Source: Hanleya hanleyi
Taxonomy: Eukaryota; Mollusca; Polyplacophora; Lepidopleurida; Hanleyidae
NCBI GenBank assembly: GCA_036873755.1
Contig: JAVTVY010051539.1
Coordinates: 124,001-188,000 of the forward strand
DNA: 64,000 bases
Reading direction: 5' to 3'
The notes under the pieces were generated by a model. The model worked only from the letters and a program-made list of their open reading frames with translations. It did not search any database and was not told the origin of the DNA. Numbering within the stretch: position 1 is the stretch's first letter; each line of letters starts with the position of its first letter. Both the position numbers and the translations under genes were made by a program. Shown one piece after another: positions 25,801 through 40,800 of the stretch.

Positions 25801-28800
25801 TCAAAGATATATTTTGAACACACAAAAAAACAACATTATTCTACCTGTCACTGTAGACAGGTACTTTATTTCTCTACCTGTCTCCGTCAAAAATTACTTG
25901 TCAGAGACAGGTAGACAGGTGAATTTCAACCCCTGAATTGGTTCAAAAGATTATGCCTACCTTACACATGGGGCAGAGAATATTTATTTTGAGATCCAGA
26001 TAAAGGTCAAGGTCACCTAGGCCAGCAATTGTGGGGGAAAGTGGAAAATTGTGTTGTTACTGTCATAACTCCAGTTCAGGGATGTAGATTACATGTATGT
26101 TGAAATTTCAAGTATACCTCAAACTCGCTGGAAATAATTGGAGGAATAGCTTTCTTTCCATTGATTTTAAGGTCAGTAGGTCAAAGTTCACATTTTGTAG
26201 TAGGCTGATCACTTTTCTCGCTGCCCATGCCTTTCTCCTTCACTCGCTTTTCTTCCCACGATCCCGACATGATATTCTACGCAGTGGTCTGTGAAGGTCA
26301 GTTTTACAGCATAATAAATATAAATTATTTACAAATGATTTTTGCATTTTTAATCCGTAACTTACCTTCACAGACCAGTTATGAAAACACTCGACCTTCC
26401 CCACTTGGGTTTGTTTACTTATGGTGTAAATGAGAGGAAGTGCTGAGCTTGGGGATTGGAGCATGGGCAGTGCAGACAGGAAGTATTGTGGGTGACTTAA
26501 AAATCTTCAGTTGCTGAAATCTAAGTTAGTTAGACGCAGTAGTCTGTGAAGTAAGTTTTAGCTTAAAAATGTAAAAGTTATTTGTAAATTTTTTATTTTT
26601 CCAGATTTTCTACCCCGAAACAACCGATATTTATGACAGGAAAAATATTCCTCGTGCGATTTACTGCATTCATGCTCTCAGGTAAGATTATACACCTTAT
26701 TAAGTACAATATTCCATGAGCTGTTACCATCAGCAGTTAGGGTTACAGGTATTTGGGTAATGTTCGGATTATCCCATTCAACATGTGAAGACAGTTTAAT
26801 ATATTTGTGAGTTACTCTTATTGGTTTGTTCAGTTAAAACAAAGATAAACAAAGTCCAGGCTTGAGTGAAACATTTGTTTGATTATTTAGAATATTTGAG
26901 GGATGATAAAATGTAATGGAACGCTTCATTTTTCTATCAAAATCATAGCCATTTATTATATATAAAAAAAAACAATACATATACAAACCAAAATCTTAGC
27001 TTCATTGTGATTGTTTTCTCTTAACCTCATATTGTCCATTATTCTCCCATCAACAAATGTCTCGAAGCTCCTTTATTCTACAGTAAACAGTAGGCTGGCA
27101 GTAGGAATTCCTGCTCTCAAACTCTTGTCAAACATGGTTGGCTGTTAGCCATACAAAATAAGAACATGAGGGAGGACTGGACCCAAAGGTGAACTAATCT
27201 CCTAGATAGGTTTGATCAGGGGATTGAGTCCATATAAACTGTTTATTAGACCAGGCTATTAAAGTTGTGGAGACTGGGAGCTCAGCCTGTATCCAACAGT
27301 GTTTTCACCAAAACAACTGCAGGCTTTCCAATATGTCCAAACATTTTGTTTATTTTATGCATGGAGCCTACTAACAGGGCTCCATGTTATAGGCTATCAC
27401 AAATAGGCTCCATGTTATATGCTACCACAAATATTATATGCTGCTACATACATGGACATGCAAAGTCTTTAGTCTTACATTTATTGTTTAGCCTTAGGCA
27501 GAATATTAGACAGTGAACAACAAAATCTTCAAGTACCGGTATATTGTAAAGTAACCAATTGTCTTCACTAAGATTTTGGTGAAATTCAGACATTGGTTGC
27601 CATGGGAATGGAAAAAGTTGTAATCTAGTTCTGCTACTTCTGCTACTTTTACAGACAAAAGGTTGGCATATGTTTTTGTTTTGTTTCTAGAGTAAAATAT
27701 ATAAATGTATCCTAGAGAGACATGAGAGAGTGTACAATAAATTATAAATTGTCCATTTTTATATGCCTGCCCAAAAGGCTGATATATTGTGTGATGACAA
27801 TATCCGGCCATCTGTTCATGTCTGGTCTGTATCTGGGACAGTTTTCTAGCCATGTTCTATTTTTTTGTGAGTGGATACCCTACGATTTGTCACATACCAA
27901 GAAGCCTAAAAATCAGGAAATCTTTAAAACTTTCTTGTCCGTTCTATATTAAATTTTGACCGAAGGGTATTTTCGACATCATGTCTGTCCAGCTTTCTTG
28001 TGAACACGATATATCTCAAAAGAATGATAGTCAAGCATAGTAAAGTCATACCACGTATACATCTAGTGAAGGATCAGAAGGCTATTGAATATGACGTAGG
28101 TCAAATTCTAGTATTTGCTATATTTCTTGAAGGATTAAAGCTAGGGTCTGCAAATTCATATTACATATGCAACTGGTGATTGACTAAAAGCCTGTTCCAG
28201 TTGACTGAACTTGACCTATTTCAAGGTACATGTAATATACTGTTTATAAAATGAAGAAATATGGCTAGGCTTTCCAAATTAATACTATGTATACATCAGG
28301 CGATGGTCCAGAGGTGTACTCAAGATGACTGACCTTGACCTATTATCCAGGTCAGATTCTTTTTAGTACAATATTTCATGTAGGATTGTATCTACATTGT
28401 TCAAATTTATACCATATGTGCCTGTACCTGAGGTCTATTGAATATCACTGACCTTGATCTGTTTTCTCAAATTCTATATGTTAAGTATACGATCGCCAAA
28501 TTTATGTTCCCTATGCAATTTAGCGAGATCAAAATAGACCAAAAAAACTGTTGATGACTGACCTTGATCTATATTTCCAAAATCAAATTACTTGTCTTGA
28601 TTACGAGCTATGTAGAACAGAAGAGTATATTTAGAGCTAAGAATTTGGCAATGGGTGTAAAAAGGAATAGGACCCAAGCATCATGATATGACTGAAATAT
28701 AGTTGAAAGCGACTTTAAATATTCACTCACTCGCTAAGAATTTGGTCATGCTCCACCAGAACCTCAGCGCAAAATTTTTCCCATCAATTAAGGCCTTGGC

Positions 28801-31800
28801 AAAAGCTGACCTGACCTATGTATTACTTATATGAGAGAACTACAGCCAACCCTACTAGATCACATTGTAATAACCTTGTTGTCAAAGTTCTAAAAGTACA
28901 TTTTATGCAATGCATGATTGCTGAGAGAAGAAAATAACTGATTATTATTATTATTTCCTCCTGGTGGAGAGCATATACATAGTCATATGTACAGTGTAAT
29001 CATTTCTCGGTAGGTGAGTTCACTGTGACCTAAATATCAGGAAATGGTTAAAAAGTGCTAATTTTTTGTGAGTGGATTCATCAGGGGGAAAAGATGTTGT
29101 AAACCGAAATTGAAGTCAAGGTCACACTATGACCCCAAGATAGGGAAATCATTAAATATCACATTTTTTGTGTTAGTAGATGCATAAGGGAGAGACGACG
29201 TGTCACGTACATGTAGCACAATTGAGGTCAAGCTCAAAGGTCAAGGTCACTGATCCCAAAATCTAGAAATCATTAAAAATTGCGATTTCTTTGTCAGTAG
29301 ATACATAAGGGGCAGAGATACAGGAGGGGCAGACAATGTGTCACATAGGGCCTACCAAAATTGGGGTCAAAGCATAGGTTTAGCCAGCAATGCGTCTCGC
29401 CATCTTTGAGACGGCCAACCCCAGTGTGTGACATTGAGACGGTCAATTAAAAAACGGGACGGCTATTCTTTATTGGGAATGCATATCCCCGAGACGGTGT
29501 GTTTTCCAAGAACAAAATAATTAAACAAAACTTGTGAAAAAACAAACCCAAACGTGGCTGTTGTAGTTGTTATGAATTGTTGGATGTCGACCACGTGGAA
29601 ATCCCCTGTCGTGGAAGAAATCCAAGGGGTGAACTTGAAAACGAGGGCAACCCTGTTCCTAAAGGTTTTCTCATTTCGTCTGTCACGCGCATAGATTTTC
29701 CAATCCACTGTACCGTATGTAGTTTGAAGAATAAGTACGCCACTGAGAATGTGGTCTCTCAGCTCTCTGCACAAGGGTACTACGATATCATTCCCCAAAA
29801 CAAATCAATCTATCTGCGTGGAGATTGGTTTTACTCCACGAGAGAATTTCAAAGCGGCAAGATGTCAAAACGAAATAACAAGGCCTATTATTGATAGATT
29901 TCTTCAGGAAGAAAAACGTAGAACCATGTACATCGGATTCTGACAGCGAGGATTCGAGGGATGACGATGAACTAACTGCCAGCCGACCGGCAAATGCAAT
30001 GTGTGACCCGCAGCCTCCTTAGTGAAAGAGGAACTGGCGAACACCGTCACCAGTTCTGTTCCAAAAAACCCCGCAAAATAATATAACTGATAAAGTTATC
30101 GTAAGCGTGGACCAATATCTTTTCTGGATCTCAATGATGCTGATAAATACAATGCACAGTGTATCATCAAGTAGATCGGCTAGGGCCTCGGAGTGACGAG
30201 TCAAAAAATTTCAGGTTATTGTTTTGACCAAAACGCAACAACAAATCATTTCTTTTTCAAGGCCCAATTTCATTGTAGTTCTTACATAACTTATATAAAA
30301 TAAAATAAATGAAGAAAAAACATTGATATAGAATGTACATGTTTGAAAACAAATTAACAGACCAAACTAAAAAATAATGAAAACTGAACAAAAAGTTATT
30401 AACCCTAAAGTTAAGTAAAATTTAAAATAAAAAAAAATTTAAAAAATGATCACAGGATTCTGGTTTGCGTGATTGATAAAAGAGTGATCACTCTCTTCAA
30501 TATTACTCTTCATTGCATTGGCAATATTGAGAAGAGTGACCAAAAGCTTCCCTTCAAAATTTAGATTTTGTTCCATTTTTATACTGCATAAAATGATCTG
30601 AAAGTATGTAGAAAGAGGCTGAGATGTGCTCTCTACATGGCCAGAATTGCCCTAGACTGCATCTCGGAGCATCTAGACCCCTGGGGCTTCCGGGGCCTAG
30701 GCGGCCCCTGGACCCCGGCCTAGTTGTCCTGTGATAGTAACTGGGTGAGACGCCTGTTTTCTGATTCTGGCTAAACCCCTGGGTCAAAGGTCAAGGTCAC
30801 TCTGGCCCCAAAATCATGAAATGATTGAAAATAGTTGTGTGTTTGAGGATGCATTAGGGGCGACGATGTGTTTTGTGGGTGTATACATGTATTGAAGCCA
30901 ATTCTTGTTATAAAAATGTTAGTTTGAAGGCCCTACCAAATGGCCGTCACACCCCATACTTTTTTATGCTAAACTGTTGTAAACTGTTTTAAGTTTTAAA
31001 AGAACAATCTTGAAAGCCTCAAATATCACAACTGATGGAAACAGCAAAGGCAAGCGTGCCTTCACAGAAATATCGTACATTCAAGACACAAAAAGGGTCC
31101 ATCAATTTAGCCCGTTGGGGCACAGTTAAGGCACCTGTGTTATCGGCACACAATTAGTTTGCTAAGGCACAAATAGAGCGTGTTACAAATAATTTGATTG
31201 CGCCTTACATGTACAGGGTTAAAAGTGTTTGATGTCTGTTTTTTTAGCATATCATTATGCCCCCCTCCCCCTCCTCTGGTAAGAGGGGGGCATATAGGGA
31301 TTGATATTTTCTGTATGTCCATTTGTCCGTCCCACCCAACTTGTCCGGGCCATATCTTGGTTACAATGTAAGATAAAACTTTGAAATTTTGAGGATACAC
31401 TCTGTTCATATTTTTGTTTGTTTTTAAATTGGGTACATTTTGATGATTTTTCTGGTTTCCATGGCAACAGAATGGAAAAATATTCACCCAATTTGTCTGG
31501 ATTATATCTTGGTTACTTTGACCAGCCATCAGCCATGCAGGAAAATTGTTGTTGCAAGTTTGATGAATTGAACTTCCCATGCTCGACTGATTAAATTTAC
31601 CGTACAAAAAGTGGCATCGGACAAAATTTACACCTGAAACACATCGGTGGTGGACATTGTAGATCAAATTTGCCTAATGTTGACTTTGTTTCTTCCCTCT
31701 TTTCATTGACAGTTTGTACCTGTTTAAACTTGGACTGGCCCCACAGATACAGGATCTCTATGGAAAAGTTAACTTTACTGGTAAGCAGTCTTCCTACAGT

Positions 31801-34800
31801 AAATTGTAACATTGTCCACAGTTTAACCCACTTCAATCTCTCTATATTACCCCTTGGGCAATTTTTTCCCCGAAGGGTATTGTTGTTATCTGCATCATCT
31901 GAGTGCCCAGGGGTAGAATTTCGCAAAATTTTGCGAGAATCCAGTTGGATTCTCAGTGGCTTAGTTTGCGAGAATCCAAAGAATCCAAATTTGCAGAATC
32001 AAGCATTTCGTGACCAGTTGCCATTTTCACTAGTGCTGGTTACTGCACAACTAGATGTAAACTTCTCAATGGGAAAAATTGAAATCGCCTCATTTATTCT
32101 GAGGAGGGTGGTTAGCACACCTAAAATAGCACAAATTAGTTCAGGCGAGTGATTATCTCCATTGATGAGCAGTATTCAACCTAAACATTTTTGCTAAGTG
32201 GTAAGTATATATGCTCTTAATTTTATTTCATTTGTATCTTTGTATTGCATATGAAACAAATATTGGAATTGTCTGCATTGCAAAAAAAAAAAAAAAAAAT
32301 CTGGCCACCTGCCGCATTCCCTGACAAGCAGTAAAACAAACAATTGTTATTAATGAACCTTTGTATAAAGACAACAACATTAAAAAAATAAGGAAATTCC
32401 AGATATTTTTGTCCCACATTTTCTCATTTCATACCATGATGGTTTTTACAGTGAAAGATAAAAATTACCAACAAAAATTCGAGAGTCACGGACATAAACA
32501 AGAAATGCAATGCCGTTAAAGTGAAAATCTCGACCTCAAATAAACCGACTTCTGAAAAAATGTGTGTTCTCAACGTAAAGTGCTAGACCGCATTGTTGTT
32601 GTTGTTCATGACGGGTCTCATACAGGCAATGTCTCTGAAGAAACGATCCATTTTTATTTTCATAAATTTCCTACCGCTTGATTCTACTTTGCCCGATGTT
32701 CTGTCCTAGGGAAAATTGTTTGTCATTCTAATTATGAACGAATCCCAATCAAATTCATCTGCTAAATGATATCCAAAATGTCCCAGGTTTCATTTTCACC
32801 CTCGTGTACTTTTCGTCTGCAGACCGCGTGTTAGCTTTCAATTCCTTCATATAGACTGTTTTCGCCTGTTGGGTTTAACGTAGGTAGCTGTGCACCAGCA
32901 GCCGAGCGAAGGAGAATACACTCAAACTTTTGGCGCCATTCGGGAACCATTACAGAGAGTATTCGAGGCTCCCAAAAAATAATCGAGCAAAGGTCTCCGA
33001 GGTTTAGTTAGCGCATTACGGCAGCAAAACATGTGAAAACCGCCACTTCCGTTTGTGTTCGTTTCGCAGAAAGATTAAAGGATATCTCCCAGTTTTCTTA
33101 TTACAGATCAGCTATTTGACTTGAATTTTCGTGAAATATTGAATAAATCTCTCTGAATGAACAACACACTGATTAAGCTAAGCTTTGCTTGCGCGAATCC
33201 AACTGGATTCGCGCAAGTTGCTTTTCAGGCGAGTCCTTACGCGAATCGATTCCTAGATTCGCGTCAAAATTCTACCCCTGAGTGCCCATCTGTCTATCTC
33301 CCTTGTGGACACGATATCTCAAGAAGGATTATAGCCAGGCATTTTAAATTCATACCACATATGCATCTGGTGATAGCCTATTGAAAATGACTGACCTTGA
33401 CCTATTGTATCAAGGTCAAAGTCTACTATTTTTAATATTTCTTGAAGGATTAAAGGTGAAATGCAAAGGTTTTCTAATTTTCATTTATATATTCTTCGTG
33501 GGCTAGTTAATGATGGAAATATCAGCCTATGTATTTTGTTTGGTTTTATTTGAAGTATTTTGTCTCCTGGTAGCTTTTGAAAAGTGCTTCAAAGTTGGCA
33601 TCTCAAGCCCGGTCAATTTGAGAAATGAAATCCGCGTCGCTTATCTGCCCTTGTTTGACGCTGTTTTGTGATGTCACATCAGACCACCTGGCCGAGCGTC
33701 AATACTTGTAACATTCAGTCTCCGGGCGGTTGGTCTGACGTGACGTCACAATCAAGGAAAGATAAGCGATGACGTTTTGCAAATCTGAATTCAGCTGTGC
33801 TAGGAGTACCAACTTTTAAAAAGATTCTAGCAGACAAAATAATTCAAATTTAACTAAGTGGATTAGATAGACTGGTATTTCTATCATTATTCAACCTATA
33901 TAAAATGTAAAGAGGAGAATCTAAAAACCTTTGCATTTCACCTTTAAAGCTATGGTCTCCAAATTCTTATTTCACGTGCAACTGGTAATTGACTAGAAGC
34001 CAAACCGAGTTGACTGACCTTGACCTATTTTGCCAAGGTCATATATTTTTTTTATTTTGATATAACATGAAGAAATATATGTTCTCTTATGTAAATTTAT
34101 GCAAATGAGGTAGTAAATGAGCCACAGTAAGTATTATTAATACATGTTTTCTTCAAGATGCAAAGATGAAAATCTGTGCCAAATTTCATTTAATTCCCTT
34201 TGGAAACATCCAATATGAACCCATTATCATCTCTAGTTTCTTCCTTTTAACAAGTTGTTGGTGCCATTGTATATATAGGCTAATTGTATACATTTTCAGC
34301 AATTGTCTGACAGGATGCTCAAAATAAGCAACTTCAGCAAGCTTTATATTCACCAATATTTATCATATTTTGATAATCCAAAATCCTATGAGCTTCAAAT
34401 AATAAGCTCTTTTAGATACAATTGCATGCCTTCATTTAAAAGGTGAAAATAACACTGGAGTCTCCCAGACAACATTTCATCCAGTCCAGCCTTTAGAAGT
34501 GACAATAAACAGCTGTTGAATTTTCACACCATCCGGTGACTGTAGCATTATTTTTAGGACTATGCTCCCTTCCAGATTTTATATCTTTCTTTGGAAGATA
34601 ATTGCTGCAACTGATATTTATCAACATGTAGCCCGAAATTATATGCATACATGTACCATACCGGTACTGTTACAAGGTCCATAATTTTGTGGTGATCAGA
34701 TTGACCTGCGTACAGAGGCTGGGTATTCACAAATATTGTCTTATATATGCCTACAGATATATTATTGTTGTTGATCTGCATACATATACATTAACAGTAT

Positions 34801-37800
34801 CAATGATGTCCTTTATCAGATCCATTTCCTGGTTAATTAATTAATCTTATTTATATAAAATATGATAATTCATCCCTGTGCATGTCCGCATCATTTAGAT
34901 ATTGCCATATACTATGTAGAAGTCTCTTGTAGTTTGTACGTGTCAGGTTTCTGACAGTTTTGTGTGGACAAGGACCAGGGGAGATGTACCTGAATCGGTC
35001 ACCATGTCCAAACTGTGTATTTTTTGTCACCGGCGTCGCCGGCGCAATTCTGAATGCTCTACAATATCTCTTAATTCAGAGGAAGAGATCAGTGCAATGC
35101 GTCGAGAACTCGAGAAATATGGAATCCAGATGCCAGCGTTCAGTAAAATTGGAGGAATTTTGGCCAATGAGGTGAGCTGTCAGTGCGAACTTAAATGTCA
35201 TCGTTGTTGTTGTAATGGCACATATATCAAATCTATAATAATGTATGCCTCAGATGTTATATTTCACATATGTCAGTGACACATATTGCTATGGAAACAG
35301 TTTTACTGTTTGGATATCTATAACATTTGTTTTGTATTTTATTTCTTCACATATGTTTGACGGGGGTCCATAGGGTGCAGACTGGAAATTAATGGAGTTA
35401 TTTTATTGAGTTTGAAGATCAATTTGTCATATTCGAAAAACAAGGCACCCATATAATGAGTGGGAAAAATTCAATTGATTATTTTGATATCAGGGTTGAT
35501 GTTGTTGTTAATCATTTCTTAGTACAAACTGTTTTTGTGAGATTTTTTCATCCCGCATGGTTAAAAGTTTGTACGAAGCAGTAACTATTTTCCAGAGGAA
35601 TAAAAAAGCTTAAGATTGAACTGTGTGTTACTGGTAACTATCCTGTAAATAACACAGAGGGTGTGTATTCATGGTCAATAAGAGACTTCCACTTTGAATA
35701 GATAATAATGAGAACCAGACTTTATAACATATCACACCTCTGTATTCTTAGATAGCTATTCACTTGGTTCCTGTTCAGCACATGGTGTGGCTAGTACCAG
35801 TATTATAAATACTAACAGCAATACACTTCAGAAAACAGTAAACAAGCTGTTATTATGGCTGAATTCAAACAAATCCCACCTTTGTTCTCTTAATCTTATC
35901 ACAATATGTGAGGAGTTTTCTGTCTATATTTAGACCCACTGAAGCATTTAACTGTGAAATACTGCATACTCATTATACATATTTCAGGAGTAGTATACTC
36001 AATTCATGTAAAATAACTAATTCACCAATGATAACTTACTTTACATTCATCACAGTAGGTTACTCAAATGTACAAGTACATGTAGATAGGCAATTTAGCA
36101 TCCTATCTGCTAAAAATGGGAATCAATAACATACATGTATTAGTCTAGATATACGGGAAATATATACGTGACATTCATCTTAAAATAAAACCTGAAGCTA
36201 ACTCCCCACACGTTAAAGGTTACTCTGAATAAAGTACATGTATTACAAAGCACTGGTCTGTTAATGTACATTTTTCAAAAGTGAAAGGCATGGGCACAGG
36301 GATTTATGAATCTCTTTATCTTGAAAATGTTCCTAGAGACAAGTTTCATATAGAGTTCAAATAGGGCCGCTGTATATGCCATGTACATAGAATTTCATGT
36401 GATAATGATCACGATATGGGATGAAGTTTACTCCTTACCAATAAATCGTGTAAGCTCCGAGTTTTTGAGTACGCTATGTATACAGTAATAATTCATTGAT
36501 AGAATTTAGCTTAATGTTACCAAAGAATAAACTATGTGTGCACACATACACCCCATTTCAATGACTTGTCAATGCCAAACAAGTGAATCCGGGACAAAAG
36601 CTCCAGCGGACAGAACCCATATATTATTGGTGATTTTTAATTGACAAGTGAAGAAATATTTCCTTATAATTACCATCAGCTTTTCTTAATTCACAATATT
36701 TCTTGACCAATTTATTGTTTCAGAATTACACGTCTGTTTTTATACACCCATCGATACTCGAGGTCATATTGTGATCACGATTTCTGTCTCACTGTCCGTC
36801 TATTAACTTAAGTTTTGTAAGCTGTGAGATATCTCCAGTTTCAGGTCATGGATTGGTACCAAATTGTGGGTATATCACACCCATGGAATAAAGAAGAACC
36901 CTATTCATTTTATGTATAAAGGTCAAGGTCACTCTTGCCAATAAACATAAAATCATTGAAAATTTTTACATGGACAGGTATAAGTATGGTTCAGAGATGT
37001 GGATTCAGATGATGAAGATGAAGCCTGTTCATTTTTACCCCTCGGCCAATTTAGCTAAAGGATATATTATGCATTCTTCATCCATCTGTCTTTCCATCTT
37101 GCTTGTTAAGACAATATCTCTTGAAGGATTATTGTTGGGCTTTCCAAGCCTATTGAAGATGATGGACGTTCATCTATTTTTATCAAGGTCAAATTCTAAT
37201 ATTGGTAATCAGTGTTCGAATTTAAGAAAAATTTGAACCAGTCCGCCGGACTGGTGAGCCAACAAAGTAACCAGTCCGCAAATATTTTTACTAGTCCGTT
37301 AATATTAAATAAAAGATGATGTGGAAAGATTTGTCATCATGAATATTTTGTGCTCTGTGATGATTGCTACTAAATAAGAAATTAATAATTGTGCACTCCT
37401 TGGATTTCTTGAGCGCGTGTGAAGATAATCACAGACGACAAACCCTGTCGGCTAGACTTTGACGGCGACTTTGACTGCACGTGTTGTCGCGAAAAACACT
37501 GCTTCAACAAACGCCATTTCAAGCCAAAAATCAGTAGATTTCTTTCGAAGTTGATGGAGAATATGTTTAAAATTGTCCTGGCATAACATGATCAGGTCGA
37601 CTGAAGCATAATCATGTTGCTGATTTCTCGATTCCCGACCTAGAATTGCGAGCTTTATTTTCTGAAAAGATCGCCAACCTGCATTGCCATGCTGCATTAC
37701 AGTCACACTTTACAGTATGCTGACAAGTGTTCACACCGCTTTACGGTTGTTGTTGTTGTCGTTAAACGCGGCCGTGGTCGTGATTTCGTTGGAATTTGCT

Positions 37801-40800
37801 GGAAATTTTTTTAGACTACACAATTTATTTAGACTCTGTCGGGTAACCGAAAACAGACATTTCGTTTTTCATTCTTTACAAATTGTGCGGAGATATCCAG
37901 AGAAATAGTTTACACAATGAACTGAGAACTTTTTTTGTTACCAGTCCGACGGACTTGTTGTTCAGTCACCCACACCAGTCCGTTTGATTTTTTACCAGTC
38001 TCGGACTGACGGACAGGTGCCAAATTCGAACTCTGGTAATACCTTTTGAAGAAATACATCTAAGCTCTCCAAATACATGTATGTGACTGATGATTGAATG
38101 AATAACTTTCCAATCTGACTGACCTGGACATACATGTATGTTGTCAAGGTCAAATTCTGAGCCAGATTGACATTGTTTTAACCATTAAATAGGTCATGTA
38201 GGTGAACATAGTAATATATGTGCCAAGTCGCTATTTGTTTTCAGCTACATGTACACTCTTTCACACAATGCTGCCTCGTATGAATCTTTATAACAAGTTC
38301 ACTGGATAGCCATGTCGAGAGAATTTGTGCAATGAAAGCAATGTGAACTAAACCCCCATCCACATAAAGGAAAATGCTTGCTTCAGACAATTCTTGGCGA
38401 GCCAATGTCAGCTTGTGATACTTATTCTTTTCAAGAAAGAATAATACATGTATATCCAAACTAAAGAATGCTTCTAATAAATTAAAAATTGTTTTGTCAT
38501 TTGACAGATGCCAGTTGACGAGGCAGCATGTAAGTTTCATATATAGCTGAATGACAGATCAATGAAAATGTTTGTGTAATACTGCAATGAATCTGTTCTC
38601 CGTAATTATATTCTTAAATGAATAAATACATTGACTACATTAAATTTATTTAGCATTTGTAAATATACAATTTAAACCCTTTTTTCTGTTCAGCAGGCTT
38701 TATTATTTTTGAACATAATTTCAATAATTTAATTAAATCTGCACCTCCCTCACTTTATCTTCCTTATCCCTGTACTTACATGTTTACACTGATATGGTTG
38801 GTTTGTTGATAATTTCATAGTACATGCTGCGATTATTGCAATCAATGAGGCCATTGACCACCAAGATGCTGATGAGACGATGAAGGCTTTACACAACCCA
38901 GCTGCGATGTTGATCAACTTGGATACAGATGATGCTGAAGCTTATCAGTCCGTTCTCTATGAGGCTAAGCATACAAAGTTTGAAAATGCCAGAAATAAGG
39001 TACATATATTCTTCAACTTTAGCAATATGAAATAATGTATATACCAAAGGAGATGTTGTATCGTAGCAGATGGATGTATATACCAAAGGAGATGTTGTAT
39101 CGTAGCAGATGGATGTCTATACCAAAGGAGATGTTGTATCGTAGCAGATGGATGTCTATACCAAAGGAGATGTTGTATCGTAGCAGATGGATGTCTATAC
39201 CAAAGGAGATGTTGTATCGTAGCAGATGGATGTCTATACCAAAGGAGATGTTGTATCATAGCAGATGGATGTATATACCAAAGGAGATGTTGTATCGTAG
39301 CAGATGGATGTATATACCAAAGGAGATGTTGTATCGTAGCAGATGGATGTATATACCAAAGGAGATGTTGTATCGTAGCAGATGGATGTCTATACCAAAG
39401 GAGTGAGTGAGTGAGTGAGTAGGATTTAACGTCGTTTTCAACATTGTTTCAGTCATATCACGACGGTGCCTGCATGTGCCAGAACACGAGAGTGTCCACA
39501 GTTCCTATTATTCTGGACACTGATCAGCCCAGTCAGTACAGCACCCGGTCACCCATCCAAGTATTGACCGAGCTCAACGCTGCTTAACTTCGGTGATCTG
39601 ACGAGAACCGGTGTGCCCAACCTATACCAAAGGAGATGTTGTATCGTAGCAGATGGATGTCTATACCAAAGGAGATGTTGTATCGTAGCTGATGGATGTA
39701 CATACCAAAGGAGATGTTGTATCGTAGCAGATGGATGTACATACCAAAGGAGATGTTGTATCGTAGCAGATGGATGTACATACCAAAGGAGATGTTGTAT
39801 CGTAGCAGATGGATGTATATACCAAAGGAGATGTTGTATCGTAGCAGATGGATGTATATACCAAAGGAGATGTTGTATCGTAGCAGATGGATGTATATAC
39901 CAAAGGAGATGTATCGTAGCAGATGGATGTATATACCAAAGGAGATGTTGTATCGTAGCAGATGGATGTATATACCAAAGGAGATGTTGTATCGTAGCAG
40001 ATGGATGTATACCAAAGGAGATGTTGTATCGTAGCAGATGGATGTATATACCAAAGGAGATGTTGTATCGTAGCAGATGGATGTATATACCAAAGGAGAT
40101 GTTGTATCGTAGCAGATGGATGTATATACCAAAGGAGATGTTGTATCGTAGCAGATGGATGTATATACCAAAGGAGATGTTGTATCATAGCAGATGGATG
40201 TATATACCAAAGGAGATGTATCGTAGCAGATGGATGTATATACCAAAGGAGATGTTGTATCGTAGCAGATGGATGTATATACCAAAGGAGATGTTGTATC
40301 GTAGCAGATGGATGTATATACCAAAGGAGATGTTGTATCGTAGCAGATGGATGTATATACCAAAGGAGATGTTGTATCGTAGCAGATGGATGTATATACC
40401 AAAGGAGATGTTGTATCGTAGCAGATGGATGTATATACCAAAGGAGATGTTGTATCGTAGCAGATGGATGTCTATACCAAAGGAGATGTTGTATCGTAGC
40501 AGATGGATGTATATACCAAAGGAGATGTTGTATCGTAGCAGATGGATGTCTATACCAAAGGAGATGTTGTATCGTAGCAGATGGATGTATATACCAAAGG
40601 AGATGTTGTATCGTAGCAGATGGATGTCTATACCAAAGGAGATGTTGTATCGTAGCAGATGGATGTATATACCAAAGGAGATGTTGTATCGTAGCAGATG
40701 GATGTCTATACCAAAGGAGATGTTGTATCGTAGCAGATGGATGTCTATACCAAAGGAGATGTTGTATCGTAGCAGATGGATGTATATACCAAAGGAGATG

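Noticed and set aside
29463..29894. Overlapping antisense frames of 111 and 105 codons as transposase
   Set aside because: They lie in the hAT-like element, but neither shows a zinc finger or catalytic motif that I recognise.
31140..31667. 175-codon minus-strand frame
   Set aside because: It covers a dispersed non-coding repeat (GAGGGGGGC type). The frame includes repeat-derived runs and no domain.
39537..39617. A 5S rRNA gene
   Set aside because: Only about 80 bp resemble 5S, joined to a SINE body and tail. It is a 5S-derived SINE.
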